From: SG8-38 sp041576815
GTDB lineage: Bacteria > Myxococcota_A > Polyangia > Polyangiales > Houyiibacteriaceae
Assembly (NCBI GenBank): GCA_041576815.1
Contig: JBFGKE010000018.1
Span: 1-64,000 of the forward strand
Length of the DNA stretch: 64,000 nucleotides
Reading direction: 5' to 3'
In this document: in pieces, positions 15,753-23,633 of the stretch
Position numbering within the stretch: position 1 is the stretch's first letter
Layout of the letters: each line of letters begins with the position of its first letter
Notes under the pieces: model-generated
What the model saw: the letters and a program-made list of their open reading frames with translations, nothing else
Database searches by the model: none
Told to the model about the DNA's origin: nothing
Translations under genes and position numbers: made by a program

Positions 15753-18700
15753 ATGGCTGACACTGCTCTTCAAGAATCGGTAGAAGAAGAACCAGCGGGC
15801 GCTGCAAAAGCGACTCCCGCCGACGGGTCTGCTGCGGCCGACGCCTCGCGTGGGGCTGTGCCTGCCGAAGAAGCGCCGACCTGGCGCGAGCCGACGACGT
15901 CGGTCGCGAAAAAGCTGGCGTCAATGAGCGACAGGGCGATTCAGCGAGTCACCGGGGGCAACGCGTTCTTGCGAGGGCGCCTCTACGCACGGCGCAAGGC
16001 GGTCGAAAACCTCCAAGAGGACGAGCATTCGGTCAGCGGCGAGATTTCGGTCCGCACCGCCGACGAGCCCTACCGCACGAAGATGACCTACACCGAAGAC
16101 GGGGACAGCTGGGAGTCGAGCTGCACTTGTCCTGGTTGGCGCGGGCCGACGGGACATTGCAAGCACGTCGCGGCCGTGATGGTCGCTCTTCGCGACGAGG
16201 TCCGGCCGCCGCGCGCAAAAGGGCCTCAGCAACAGCAAAGCAAGAAGAAGAAAAAGACCGAGCCGGTGCACGTGCCCGGTACGGTGTCCGTCGGCGGAAA
16301 GCGTCGGCGATCCCGTCGGCGTCGACGCGGGGGCGGCGGCAACGACGCAGGAGCGCTCGAAATTCTGTCGCCGCGGGAGCTCCAAGCGCAGCGGGGCGAG
16401 GCGCGCGGGCCGATGGATGCGTGGCTGCCGGCGGAGGCGCTCGCGAAGCCGCTCGAGTTCGAGTACCGGATGACCGTTCGGCCCGCGTCGATCACGGTGA
16501 CGCCGGTGCTTGCTGGCTCGCGAAGCGCCGTGCCGATCAATGACGCCCTGGGGGCGTTCAACATGGTGTCGATCGACGAGCGGCCGCTGTTCCGCGCGCT
16601 GGCTCGGAACACGAACCGTGGCCAGGCCACCACGGCGGAGCTTCGCGGCGAGGATGCCGCCGAGGTGCTCGAGATGCTCAGCGACCGCCGGGTCCTTCTG
16701 GAGCCCGCTTCGATGGAGCTGCGGTTTGCCAACGAGGCGCTCAAGCCGCGAATCGAGCTCGACCCTGCGAACGGTGACAGCCTGCGCGTGCGGGTCGTGT
16801 TCTATCTGCAAAGCAACGGGCGCCGGTTCGCGCTTTCGAGCGGCGCTTGGTTCGAAGGAACGCCCGGGTGGCAGATCGACACCACTGAAGGCGTTGCGAG
16901 GCCCGTGAGCGAGCTCGTCACGCCGGCCTGGCTTCAGCGGCTCTACCGTTCGCCGGCGATGGTGCAATCGCACGATGATCTGCCCGTGCTGCTCAGCGAG
17001 TACATCCCGAAGGTGTCCGCTTCGCTCGGTGCGGACCTGCCGGACCTCAGCTCGGTTGCCGATCTGGTCGATCAGAAACCACTTTTCGAGCTCAAGGCCA
17101 ACGGCGACATCATCGACGCGCGCGTTCGGCTGTATGTACGCTACGAGGATCAGGAGTTCGACGTCCCGCCTGCAGACATCCCGTCGCCACTTGCGGTGCT
17201 TCCGCCGAAGAACGGAGGAGGACGGCCGCGGGTGGTGCGACGCGACGTGGGTGCGGAGATGGCCGGTGTCCAGGCGCTCCTCAATCAGAACTTCGAGGTC
17301 TCTGAGTCTGGCGACGAGCTGGTGGCGTCGGGGGACGATGCGATCGCGTTTTGGACGACCGGCATCGGCGAGCTTCCCGAGGACTGGGATCGGTTCATCC
17401 CAGACGATTTGGTGGACGTGACGATTCGCGACGAATCGGTGACGCCGCAGATGCGCGTGTCGAGCGGGGTCGATTGGCTCAACCTCGACATGGCCTTCAC
17501 CTCGGGCGGCGCAGCCGTGCGCGAAGAGGAGCTTCGGGCTTGTCTCGAGCACGGGCGGCGGCTCGTGCAGCTCGAAGACGGGACATACGCGCCCGTCGAT
17601 CCCGACAGGGTCGGCGACGTGCTAACGCGGATGGCGGAGATCTACGCGATGGCCGGCATGAAGGACAAGCTTCCGCTGTCACAAGCCGGGCGCGTTCAGG
17701 ACCTCTTGAAGATGGTCGAGAACGCGAAGGTGTCCGAATCGGCCAAGTCGCTCTTCGCGAAGATCGAGGATATCGACGAGGTTCCCAGCGTCCCGAAGCC
17801 GCGCGGGGTCAAAGCCGAGCTTCGCCCCTACCAAAAGGACGGATTTTCCTGGCTCGTGTTTCTGCACGAGCTCAACAGCGGCGGCATCCTTGCCGACGAC
17901 ATGGGGCTTGGAAAGACGATTCAAACCATCGCGCTGCTCGTGTGGGCGAAGGGCAAGTACAAACGCAAGCTCAACCTCGTCGTCGCCCCGACCTCCGTCG
18001 TGCCGAACTGGGAAAGAGAGATTCACAAGTTTGCGCCGGGGCTCAAGACCGTGGTGTGGCAGGGACCCAATCGGAGTCAGCGGGCGCAGGAGCTCGAGAA
18101 GGCCGACGTGATGATCACGAGCTATGCGCTCCTTCGTCGCGACGAGGAGCTGCTGCAGGCGCTCGACCTTCGGTACGTGATTCTCGACGAGGCCCAGCAC
18201 ATCAAGAACCCGATGAGCCAGACGGCGCGGTCCGCCAAGAAGCTCGCGAGCGAGCGGCGCCTCGCGTTGACCGGTACCCCGATCGAAAACCGGTTGAGCG
18301 AGCTCTGGAGCATCTTCGACTTCGTTTCACCGGGGCTCCTCGGGCAGCTCAAGCAGTTCGAAGAGCGGGTGGCGCGGCCGATCGATCGGGGCGACATGGA
18401 GACCGCCGAGCGGCTCAGGGCGACGATCAAGCCCTTCGTGATGCGGCGCGTGAAGGCCGACGTCGCCGAGGACCTTCCCGACAAGATCGAGCAGGAGATG
18501 ATCGTCCCGCTCGCCGAGGAGCAGGCCAAGCTCTACAAGCAGGTGCTTCGCCAGGTGCGAAAGAGCGTGCTGAGCGAGGTCGAGAAGCAGGGCGTAAGCA
18601 AGGCGCAGATTCAGATTTTGGCGGCGCTCACGCGGCTCCGGCAGGTGGCCTGCGATCCGCGCCTGATGAAGCTGCCCGACACCGACTTCGAGGCCGACGA

Positions 18701-19211
18701 CAGCGGCAAGCTCGGCGCCCTGTTGGAGATTGTCGACGAGGCCGTCGATGGCGGCCATCGCGTGCTCGTGTTCAGTCAGTTCGTCGAGATGCTCAACCAC
18801 ATTCGCGCAGCCCTCGACGCCGCCGAAGTGACGTACGAGTACCTCGACGGGTCGACGAGGGATCGGATCGAGCGCGTCGACCGCTTCAACAACGATTCGG
18901 ACATTCCGGTTTTCTTGATCTCGCTCAAGGCGGGCGGCACGGGCCTCAACCTGGTTGGCGCCGACACGGTCGTCCACTTCGACCCCTGGTGGAACCCTGC
19001 CGTCGAAGACCAAGCCACCGACCGCGCGCATCGCATCGGTCAAACCAAGAACGTGAACGTCTACAAGCTGATCGCCGAAGGTACCGTCGAAGAAAAAATC
19101 CTCGAGCTATCCGCCAAGAAGCGAGAGCTGGTCAGCAACGTCCTGTCCACCGAAGGCAGCCCCCTCAAGGGCCTCACCAAAGCCGACGTAGAAAACCTCT
19201 TCAGCGAATAA
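15753..19211 (+). CDS. SNF2-family helicase with SWIM zinc finger
   Basis: A low-complexity N-terminus precedes a SWIM zinc finger with ligands Cys124, Cys126, Cys136 and His138 (CTCPGW...GHCKH). A basic Lys/Arg-rich stretch follows (about residues 155-195). The SNF2 ATPase has DDMGLGKTIQT near residue 715, motif II DEAQH near 812, and the helicase C-terminal lobe with LKAGGTGLNLVGADTVVHFD and DRAHRIGQ. Such proteins translocate on double-stranded DNA and remodel DNA-protein complexes or stalled polymerase. The length of 1152 aa is usual for the bacterial SWIM/SNF2 class. The stop codon overlaps a palindromic repeat. Confidence 0.93.
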   Translation: MADTALQESVEEEPAGAAKATPADGSAAADASRGAVPAEEAPTWREPTTSVAKKLASMSDRAIQRVTGGNAFLRGRLYARRKAVENLQEDEHSVSGEISVRTADEPYRTKMTYTEDGDSWESSCTCPGWRGPTGHCKHVAAVMVALRDEVRPPRAKGPQQQQSKKKKKTEPVHVPGTVSVGGKRRRSRRRRRGGGGNDAGALEILSPRELQAQRGEARGPMDAWLPAEALAKPLEFEYRMTVRPASITVTPVLAGSRSAVPINDALGAFNMVSIDERPLFRALARNTNRGQATTAELRGEDAAEVLEMLSDRRVLLEPASMELRFANEALKPRIELDPANGDSLRVRVVFYLQSNGRRFALSSGAWFEGTPGWQIDTTEGVARPVSELVTPAWLQRLYRSPAMVQSHDDLPVLLSEYIPKVSASLGADLPDLSSVADLVDQKPLFELKANGDIIDARVRLYVRYEDQEFDVPPADIPSPLAVLPPKNGGGRPRVVRRDVGAEMAGVQALLNQNFEVSESGDELVASGDDAIAFWTTGIGELPEDWDRFIPDDLVDVTIRDESVTPQMRVSSGVDWLNLDMAFTSGGAAVREEELRACLEHGRRLVQLEDGTYAPVDPDRVGDVLTRMAEIYAMAGMKDKLPLSQAGRVQDLLKMVENAKVSESAKSLFAKIEDIDEVPSVPKPRGVKAELRPYQKDGFSWLVFLHELNSGGILADDMGLGKTIQTIALLVWAKGKYKRKLNLVVAPTSVVPNWEREIHKFAPGLKTVVWQGPNRSQRAQELEKADVMITSYALLRRDEELLQALDLRYVILDEAQHIKNPMSQTARSAKKLASERRLALTGTPIENRLSELWSIFDFVSPGLLGQLKQFEERVARPIDRGDMETAERLRATIKPFVMRRVKADVAEDLPDKIEQEMIVPLAEEQAKLYKQVLRQVRKSVLSEVEKQGVSKAQIQILAALTRLRQVACDPRLMKLPDTDFEADDSGKLGALLEIVDEAVDGGHRVLVFSQFVEMLNHIRAALDAAEVTYEYLDGSTRDRIERVDRFNNDSDIPVFLISLKAGGTGLNLVGADTVVHFDPWWNPAVEDQATDRAHRIGQTKNVNVYKLIAEGTVEEKILELSAKKRELVSNVLSTEGSPLKGLTKADVENLFSE

Positions 19212-19230
19212 AAGGGGACTGTCCCCTTTT
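19210..19230. terminator. Palindromic repeat, copy 2, between convergent genes
   Basis: AAAAGGGGACTGTCCCCTTTT has 10-bp perfect arms around a single central base, with A and T tails on either side, the form of a bidirectional rho-independent terminator. It begins inside the TAA stop of the SNF2 gene (19209-19211) and ends on the first base of the minus-strand stop at 19230-19232. Copies 1 and 3 lie at 8501 and 23233. Confidence 0.8.
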
Positions 19231-19736
19231 TACTCGTGGGGGGCGATGCTGACGTGGCCGCGGCCGTGGGTTTTGGCGTCGACGGCTGCGCTCTCGGCGT
19301 CTTCGAGGAGGAGGCGCCACTCGCCGCTTTGGCGGGGGGACAGGCTGATGCCGACGCTCGCGCTCAGGCTGAAGCGTGTGCCGGCGATTGCGATCGGGCG
19401 CTGGAGCCTCTCGATGAGGTCGCGCGCGAGCTGCTCGGCGCGGCCCACGTTTTCCATCCCGAGCACCAGCACGGCAAACTCGCTGGTTCCGCTTCGCGCC
19501 ATGAGGTCGCGCTCCTCGAGCTTGCCGCGAATACGGGACGTCACCTCATACAAAAGCAGATCGCCCACGTGTGCTCCGTAGCGCTTACTCACGCCGGAGA
19601 AGCCGTCGAGCTCGATCAGCAAGAGCGCGAACGGAAGGCCTGCACGGCACCGCGTCTGCACGAGTCGTTCGAGCTCGCGTCGTGGATGGTTGTCCAGCAG
19701 GTCGTCCGTGTCGTACATGGCGGCGGCTCTCTTCAT
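19230..19736 (-). CDS. Degenerate GGDEF-domain protein
   Basis: The whole 168-aa protein is a GGDEF domain: PFALLLIELDGFSGVSKRYG and VGDLLLYEVTSRIRGKLEERDLM followed by ARSGTSEFAVLV, then FSLSASVGISLSP. The signature GG(D/E)EF is replaced by GTSEF and the RxxD inhibitory site is not intact. It is therefore unlikely to make cyclic di-GMP and may serve as a GTP or c-di-GMP sensor or scaffold. No N-terminal sensory domain is present. It is the last gene on this strand after the amine dehydrogenase operon, 147 nt beyond the cytochrome gene. Confidence 0.8.
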   Translation of the reverse strand: MKRAAAMYDTDDLLDNHPRRELERLVQTRCRAGLPFALLLIELDGFSGVSKRYGAHVGDLLLYEVTSRIRGKLEERDLMARSGTSEFAVLVLGMENVGRAEQLARDLIERLQRPIAIAGTRFSLSASVGISLSPRQSGEWRLLLEDAESAAVDAKTHGRGHVSIAPHE

Positions 19737-19851
19737 GGTACGGGGGTCATGCCTATCCTGCCAACCTGTAACGGTGGCCGGAACCCGCTGCGGGTCCTCG
19801 AGCTTGGCAGCGCGGTCGCCGTAGAACTGTTTTCCGGGGGCTCCAGGGCAG

Positions 19852-19892
19852 TGTCAGCGACAGCGACAGCGTCAGCGTCCGTGTCAGCGACC
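19852..19892. repeat. Short hexanucleotide-type repeat
   Basis: Imperfect copies of GTCAGC/GACAGC run through this stretch, directly at the 3' end of the cytochrome gene, whose stop is at 19884-19886. This is simple-sequence DNA with no further structure that I can see. Confidence 0.5.
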
Positions 19893-20267
19893 GCGCAGAA
19901 TCTTCTCGCGTCTGGCCAGGGGATCTCTCAGCGGTTTCCGTCTCAGCCGTCCCACCTCCTCGGCGGTGTAGCGTGGCGCCGGCGCGGTGCCCGTGAATCG
20001 CTCGACTAGCCAGTTCATGAGGGCGGCGAGACGCGCGTTCGACAGCGGCGCCTGTGCGGCGCCCGGAATTCGAATCCAGTACGTGCGAGCTTCCGGGTTT
20101 CCTGCGAGGTCGCGCATGTTTGGCAGCGCAGGCACGGTGCTCGAGCCGCTTCCATCGATTCGATGACAGCCTGCGCAGTTCAGGATGTAGTCGTGCTCGA
20201 CGAGCGAATCGGCGCGCGCTGGAAGCGCAGCGGCGCAGCACAGTAGCGTGAGCAGGCCGGCCTTCAT
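19884..20267 (-). CDS. Small c-type cytochrome of the amine dehydrogenase operon
   Basis: A signal peptide (LLTLLCCAAALPARA) is followed by one haem-binding motif CAGCH at residues 31-35. After it come GSGSSTVPALPN and a terminal PGAAQAPLS-type segment. The only later methionines are Met51 and Met84, so the sixth haem ligand is unclear. The start overlaps the light-chain gene stop by 4 nt, which strongly suggests that it takes electrons from the dehydrogenase in the periplasm, in place of the amicyanin used by methylotrophs. That role is an inference. Confidence 0.85.
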   Translation of the reverse strand: MKAGLLTLLCCAAALPARADSLVEHDYILNCAGCHRIDGSGSSTVPALPNMRDLAGNPEARTYWIRIPGAAQAPLSNARLAALMNWLVERFTGTAPAPRYTAEEVGRLRRKPLRDPLARREKILRGR

Positions 20268-20803
20268 TTCTCCGGCTGCGCCTCGTCGGCGACTTTGACC
20301 AGAACGGCCGTAGAGCAGCTATAGGTCTGCGACTTCGTGCCGCTGCACCAGTTGAGATCGTTGTTGCGGTACCAGTGATAGAGCGGCCGCTCGCCCTCGT
20401 TGCGGTTGCACATGCATCGCCCGCAGAACGTTCGTCCGCAGCAGTCGTTGTACGAAATGATGTAGTCCTTGCCGTCTGCTGGGTTTCGGCACGTCCCGAT
20501 CCAGGTCACCGGAGACATCTCCGTGCCTGGCGGGCACGCGAGGTGCGATCCGCCGCAGCAGCTGCAGAGAAACCCGTCGATGGCGCAGTGGCGCCAATAT
20601 TCGCAGCGCGCCGGGTCGCCTTCACGCCCTCGGACCCCGTCGGCACCGACCATGTTTTCGTCCGCCGCGCGCGCGACTGGCAGCAGGGGCAGCGCGGCGC
20701 CGCCCACGAGCACGCCGCCGAATCGCGACAGCCAGTGCCGTCGCGACAGCCGCCGGGCCGACTGACGGGTCATGCCCTCGAACCACCGGTCGAGCCGACT
20801 CAT
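20264..20803 (-). CDS. mauA: TTQ amine dehydrogenase light (catalytic) chain
   Basis: This 179-aa small subunit carries the tryptophan tryptophylquinone cofactor and oxidises primary amines to aldehyde plus ammonia. A twin-arginine leader (SRRHWLSRFGG, then a hydrophobic stretch to ARA) targets it to the periplasm. Trp101 (VTWIGTC) and Trp152 (NDLNWC) correspond to the two cofactor tryptophans, and Asp76 (AIDGFLC) and Asp120 (YNDCCG) to the conserved active-site aspartates. The chain has 14 mature cysteines; CSCCGG and FCGRC resemble the aromatic amine dehydrogenase light chain more than the 12-Cys Paracoccus MauA as I remember them. It overlaps its neighbours by 4 nt on both sides. The symbol could equally be aauA. 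Confidence 0.92.
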   Translation of the reverse strand: MSRLDRWFEGMTRQSARRLSRRHWLSRFGGVLVGGAALPLLPVARAADENMVGADGVRGREGDPARCEYWRHCAIDGFLCSCCGGSHLACPPGTEMSPVTWIGTCRNPADGKDYIISYNDCCGRTFCGRCMCNRNEGERPLYHWYRNNDLNWCSGTKSQTYSCSTAVLVKVADEAQPEK

Positions 20804-21399
20804 TGGCTTCTCCCCCCGAAGTAGTCCTGGATCGAAGCGACGCCGAGCCGCTGCGCTTCGAACAGGCTCTCTAGGTGCTCGCGCGTGTTGACCAACCCCT
20901 GGGCGACCACGATTCCGCGCTCGTCGATCAACACGGCGTACGGCAGCTTGCCGACACCATACGCGATGCCGAGCGGCTGAGAGAGCACGTACGGCAAGTG
21001 AGCAAGCCGTTTGTCGGTCACGAACTGGCGGTGCTCTTTCAGCGCGCCGTCGCTTGCAAGCACGACGCGAACGCGGGGCACCTCGGTCTTCGCGACGCGC
21101 TGCACGGTTGGAAGGAGCTCGTCGCAGACGGGACAAGTCGGTGACAAGAAGAACAACAGCGTGCGGCTTTGGTCCTCGGACGGGCCGCCGACCTGAACGG
21201 GCCGGTTGTGAATGTCGATCAGCGCGAGCTCGGGTGCGGGGTCGCCGACTTGGACTTTGGCCCTCGGCGCAAGCGCGCCGACGGGCGAAATCCGTTCGTG
21301 TAGCAGCCCGATCTGGCGCGCGAGGGCGACCACCGTCACGGCGAGGCCGATGACCAGCAGCCACAGCACGATATTCGAAATGACGAGCGCGTCGATCAT
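20800..21399 (-). CDS. mauD: MauD-type thioredoxin-like maturation protein
   Basis: An N-terminal membrane anchor (NIVLWLLVIGLAVTVVALA) precedes a periplasmic thioredoxin fold with the redox pair in SPTCPVCDELLP. MauD is needed for forming the many disulfides of the amine dehydrogenase light chain. The length of 199 aa is typical. The start ATG 21399 overlaps the mauE stop, and its own stop overlaps the mauA start. An open frame extends further upstream, but it is the shadow of mauE and was not used. Confidence 0.92.
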   Translation of the reverse strand: MIDALVISNIVLWLLVIGLAVTVVALARQIGLLHERISPVGALAPRAKVQVGDPAPELALIDIHNRPVQVGGPSEDQSRTLLFFLSPTCPVCDELLPTVQRVAKTEVPRVRVVLASDGALKEHRQFVTDKRLAHLPYVLSQPLGIAYGVGKLPYAVLIDERGIVVAQGLVNTREHLESLFEAQRLGVASIQDYFGGRSQ

Positions 21400-21935
21400 G
21401 GCGTGCCTCCGAGCCTCGTGAGCAAAGGCCCCGTGTGCGCCAGCCGCCGTCCTGCGGCCCACAGGAGCGATAGCGTGACGAGGGTCGCCACGACGGTCAA
21501 CGCGTCGACCCACACGAGTGACCTCGGCCGGATGGGAAGGGCAACGACCAGGGCGGCGAGGAACAAGCCGGCATTGCGGACCAGGAGCCAGTTGCTCAGC
21601 GGCACCTTGACCGATGAAGCGAAGCACCCGCAGTCGATGTCGCGGCGGCCGAGCGCGAGATTCGCCGCGATCGCGAACGTGTAGAGGGCAATGAGAGCGA
21701 GCGCGGTCAACGCGGCGGCTTCACGTGCGGGGGCATGGAAGAGCGCAAGCGCGACCGAAGCCTCAGCGATTGACAAGACCCAGGCGATTCGGCCAACCCA
21801 GCGCGTCGGCAAGAGACGATATGCGCGCACGCTTGAAACGAAGCCGCTGAGATCGCGGAGCTTGTGCCATGCAGCGGCGGCAAAGAGAAGCCCAAGCGCC
21901 CACCGAAGCGACAGCGACATCACGGGGTCGATCAT
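21396..21935 (-). CDS. mauE: MauE-type membrane protein for amine dehydrogenase maturation
   Basis: This 179-aa integral membrane protein has four to five helices related to the DoxX/MauE group. A DCGCF motif (Cys102, Cys104) lies in a loop, consistent with electron transfer across the membrane to MauD. In methylotrophs MauE and MauD are both required for stable light chain. The start ATG 21935 overlaps the mauB stop by 4 nt. Confidence 0.9.
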   Translation of the reverse strand: MIDPVMSLSLRWALGLLFAAAAWHKLRDLSGFVSSVRAYRLLPTRWVGRIAWVLSIAEASVALALFHAPAREAAALTALALIALYTFAIAANLALGRRDIDCGCFASSVKVPLSNWLLVRNAGLFLAALVVALPIRPRSLVWVDALTVVATLVTLSLLWAAGRRLAHTGPLLTRLGGTP

Positions 21936-23167
21936 GGCACCACCAAGAGCGCGCCGGAGAGGCCGGTATCGCCGATCTCGCGCAGGTGCTCGCCGGTCAT
22001 GGCATCGAGCACACCCACGGCGCCGAGGTCGGCGTGTCGTACGAAGAGGAGGGGACTGTCGTCCTGGGTGACCGCGATGCTGTGCACGCCCATGTTGGGG
22101 AGCACGAAGCTCAGGATCTTTCCCATCGTGCCAGTGGCGTCGAACCCGGCCTGCGGGCCGAGGAAAGCCGCGATCAGGTTGGGTGCATCAAACGTGTCGA
22201 TCTTCGTTCGAGACGAGATGTCGTAGACCCAGATCTCGGTGCCCGGGTCTTTGTGCGAACCGGGCCCGCCCCGATGCACGATCGAATACAAGCGCTTGGT
22301 GCCGCGATGGTAGGCGAGATGCTGTGCGCCGCCGATGCGCCATCCGTCCTCGATCTCGTCGTCCGTGAAAAGCGGCCACGGCGGCTTCGGGGAGGGCGCG
22401 TCGGTGCTGAAGTCGACTTCGTGCAGGAGGCCTTCGAACGACGCGAACCACCACGTAGCGCCGTCGCGCACGCCTTTTTCGGTGACCGGGTCTTTCACCA
22501 CGTCGAAGAAGCGCTGGCTTCGGGCGATTCGATCGAGCTCGCCCGTGTTCTTCAAATGGACCGTCATGGCCGTCCCGTCGCCACAAAGCATTCCAAAGCG
22601 CGTTGGACCCGCTGGAAACACGGCCGCGCAACCGGCGGTTTGGACCTCCGCGGTCGCACGCCTTGCCTCGATGTCGACGATCGACACCGACGCGCCGGGG
22701 GAATGATTCATCACCGCCAGGAATCGGTCCCCGTCGAGCAGTCCGACGAGTGCGATGCCGGTGCTCGTGTCTGCCGCTTTGGGCGCGACCTCGATCTCGG
22801 CTTTGAAGTCGAGCGTGCGAGAATCGTAGATCACGGCGAAGTCTTGCCGCGTGCCGCGATGGCCGCGCGTGTAGATCGTATCGACGCTGTAGATCTCGTT
22901 CCGCGCGCGTGACCATATCGGCGGCTTGGGCGTGATCTGCACGCCGCTGTCGATCGCACCGAGCATGCGGCCGCTATCGCCATCGAGTAGGATCGAGTGC
23001 CGTAGCACCCTGTCGGGCACCCACACCCAGTGGTTGCCTGCCGCGTCGGGCAAGCGGGCAACCTGCCCGACCTGCTCGGGCGGGAGCTCGGCGCGGGCCC
23101 CCAGTGCGACGGAGCAGAGGCAGGCGGCAAACCCGACCGCAGCAAGCAGGGTCGCCCGGCTGAACAT
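21932..23167 (-). CDS. mauB: TTQ amine dehydrogenase heavy chain
   Basis: This is the large beta-propeller subunit that caps the TTQ active site and binds the electron acceptor. A Sec-type signal (ATLLAAVGFAACLCSVALGARA) is followed by propeller blades; motifs such as TGIALVGLLDGDRFLAVMNH, then AGCAAVFPAG and MLCGDGTAMTV are typical of amine dehydrogenase heavy chains. With ATG 23167 the precursor is 411 aa, close to the usual size; the frame is open to 23206. This is the first gene of a five-gene run (mauB-E-D-A-cytochrome) with 4-nt overlaps at every junction. Methylamine versus aromatic amine as substrate is not settled. Confidence 0.88.
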   Translation of the reverse strand: MFSRATLLAAVGFAACLCSVALGARAELPPEQVGQVARLPDAAGNHWVWVPDRVLRHSILLDGDSGRMLGAIDSGVQITPKPPIWSRARNEIYSVDTIYTRGHRGTRQDFAVIYDSRTLDFKAEIEVAPKAADTSTGIALVGLLDGDRFLAVMNHSPGASVSIVDIEARRATAEVQTAGCAAVFPAGPTRFGMLCGDGTAMTVHLKNTGELDRIARSQRFFDVVKDPVTEKGVRDGATWWFASFEGLLHEVDFSTDAPSPKPPWPLFTDDEIEDGWRIGGAQHLAYHRGTKRLYSIVHRGGPGSHKDPGTEIWVYDISSRTKIDTFDAPNLIAAFLGPQAGFDATGTMGKILSFVLPNMGVHSIAVTQDDSPLLFVRHADLGAVGVLDAMTGEHLREIGDTGLSGALLVVP

Positions 23168-23221
23168 GATGGGGTGGTACCCGAAATGCGGCCCCGCTGG
23201 CAACACCGCTAGGTAGCTTCT

Positions 23222-23557
23222 TCAACCCTTTGAAAAAGGGGACTGTCCCCTTTTTTGGTCGCGGCGGAACTCCAGGCATTGGGGGCTGCCTTTTTCGAAG
23301 TCGCGGCAGGTGGTTCCGCGGATGTCGTAGATGCGGCAGGCGTTTGGGTTTTCGGGGGAGCCCAGGTGCACGCAGGAGCCGTCCAGTCGGGTCGCGAAGG
23401 CCACCATGCCGAAGTGGCCCGGCTGCACGGCCTCCGCGACGTCGTTTCGGCCCATGTCGCGCCAGCGCGTGAGATCCTCGGGTGGGATCAGGATGCGCCC
23501 GTCCGTACCGGTGCGGCAGCAGGCGCCGCAGGTCAGACAGTCGAGCTCTGATTCCAT
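23222..23557 (-). CDS. YkgJ-family cysteine-cluster protein
   Basis: This is a small zinc/iron-chelating protein of the YkgJ (UPF0153) type. The cysteine cluster is CLTCGACCRTG at residues 5-15, with further ligands in CVHLG, ACRIYDIRG and TCRDFEKGSPQC. The cellular role is unknown. ATG 23557 (MESELDCLTC) is chosen because the frame upstream of it overlaps the divergent lipoprotein gene and shows no homology. The final residues (KRGQSPFSKG) are encoded by the palindromic repeat at 23233-23256, so the natural C-terminus has been replaced or extended by the repeat. Confidence 0.8.
   Translation of the reverse strand: MESELDCLTCGACCRTGTDGRILIPPEDLTRWRDMGRNDVAEAVQPGHFGMVAFATRLDGSCVHLGSPENPNACRIYDIRGTTCRDFEKGSPQCLEFRRDQKRGQSPFSKG
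23233..23256. repeat. Palindromic repeat, copy 3, inside the end of the YkgJ gene
   Basis: AAAAAGGGGACTGTCCCCTTTTTT has the same core as the copy at 19210-19230. Here it lies inside the coding frame of the YkgJ-type protein and 66 nt upstream of the mauB start, where it could also act as a terminator separating the two genes. Confidence 0.8.
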
Positions 23558-23633
23558 CGAGGGCGAGTATGAGCCGGTGCGAGCGGAACGCACGTGGTGG
23601 ACTTTGCAACGGTAGCGTGATCTAGTGAGCGCC

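Noticed and set aside
15921..17552. A 543-codon open frame on the minus strand inside the SNF2 gene
   Set aside because: It mirrors the strongly biased codons of the helicase on the other strand, has no recognisable domain, and the plus-strand protein has clear SWIM and SNF2 motifs.
20800..21627. A longer mauD reading frame starting at 21627
   Set aside because: The extra 76 codons overlap mauE and are Arg-rich. ATG 21399 gives a normal membrane-anchored MauD and the same 4-nt overlap seen at every other junction.
22050..22066. GGGGACTGTCGTCCT within mauB as a fourth copy of the palindromic repeat
   Set aside because: It shares GGGGACTGTC but lacks the second arm and the A/T tails, so it is chance similarity inside coding sequence.
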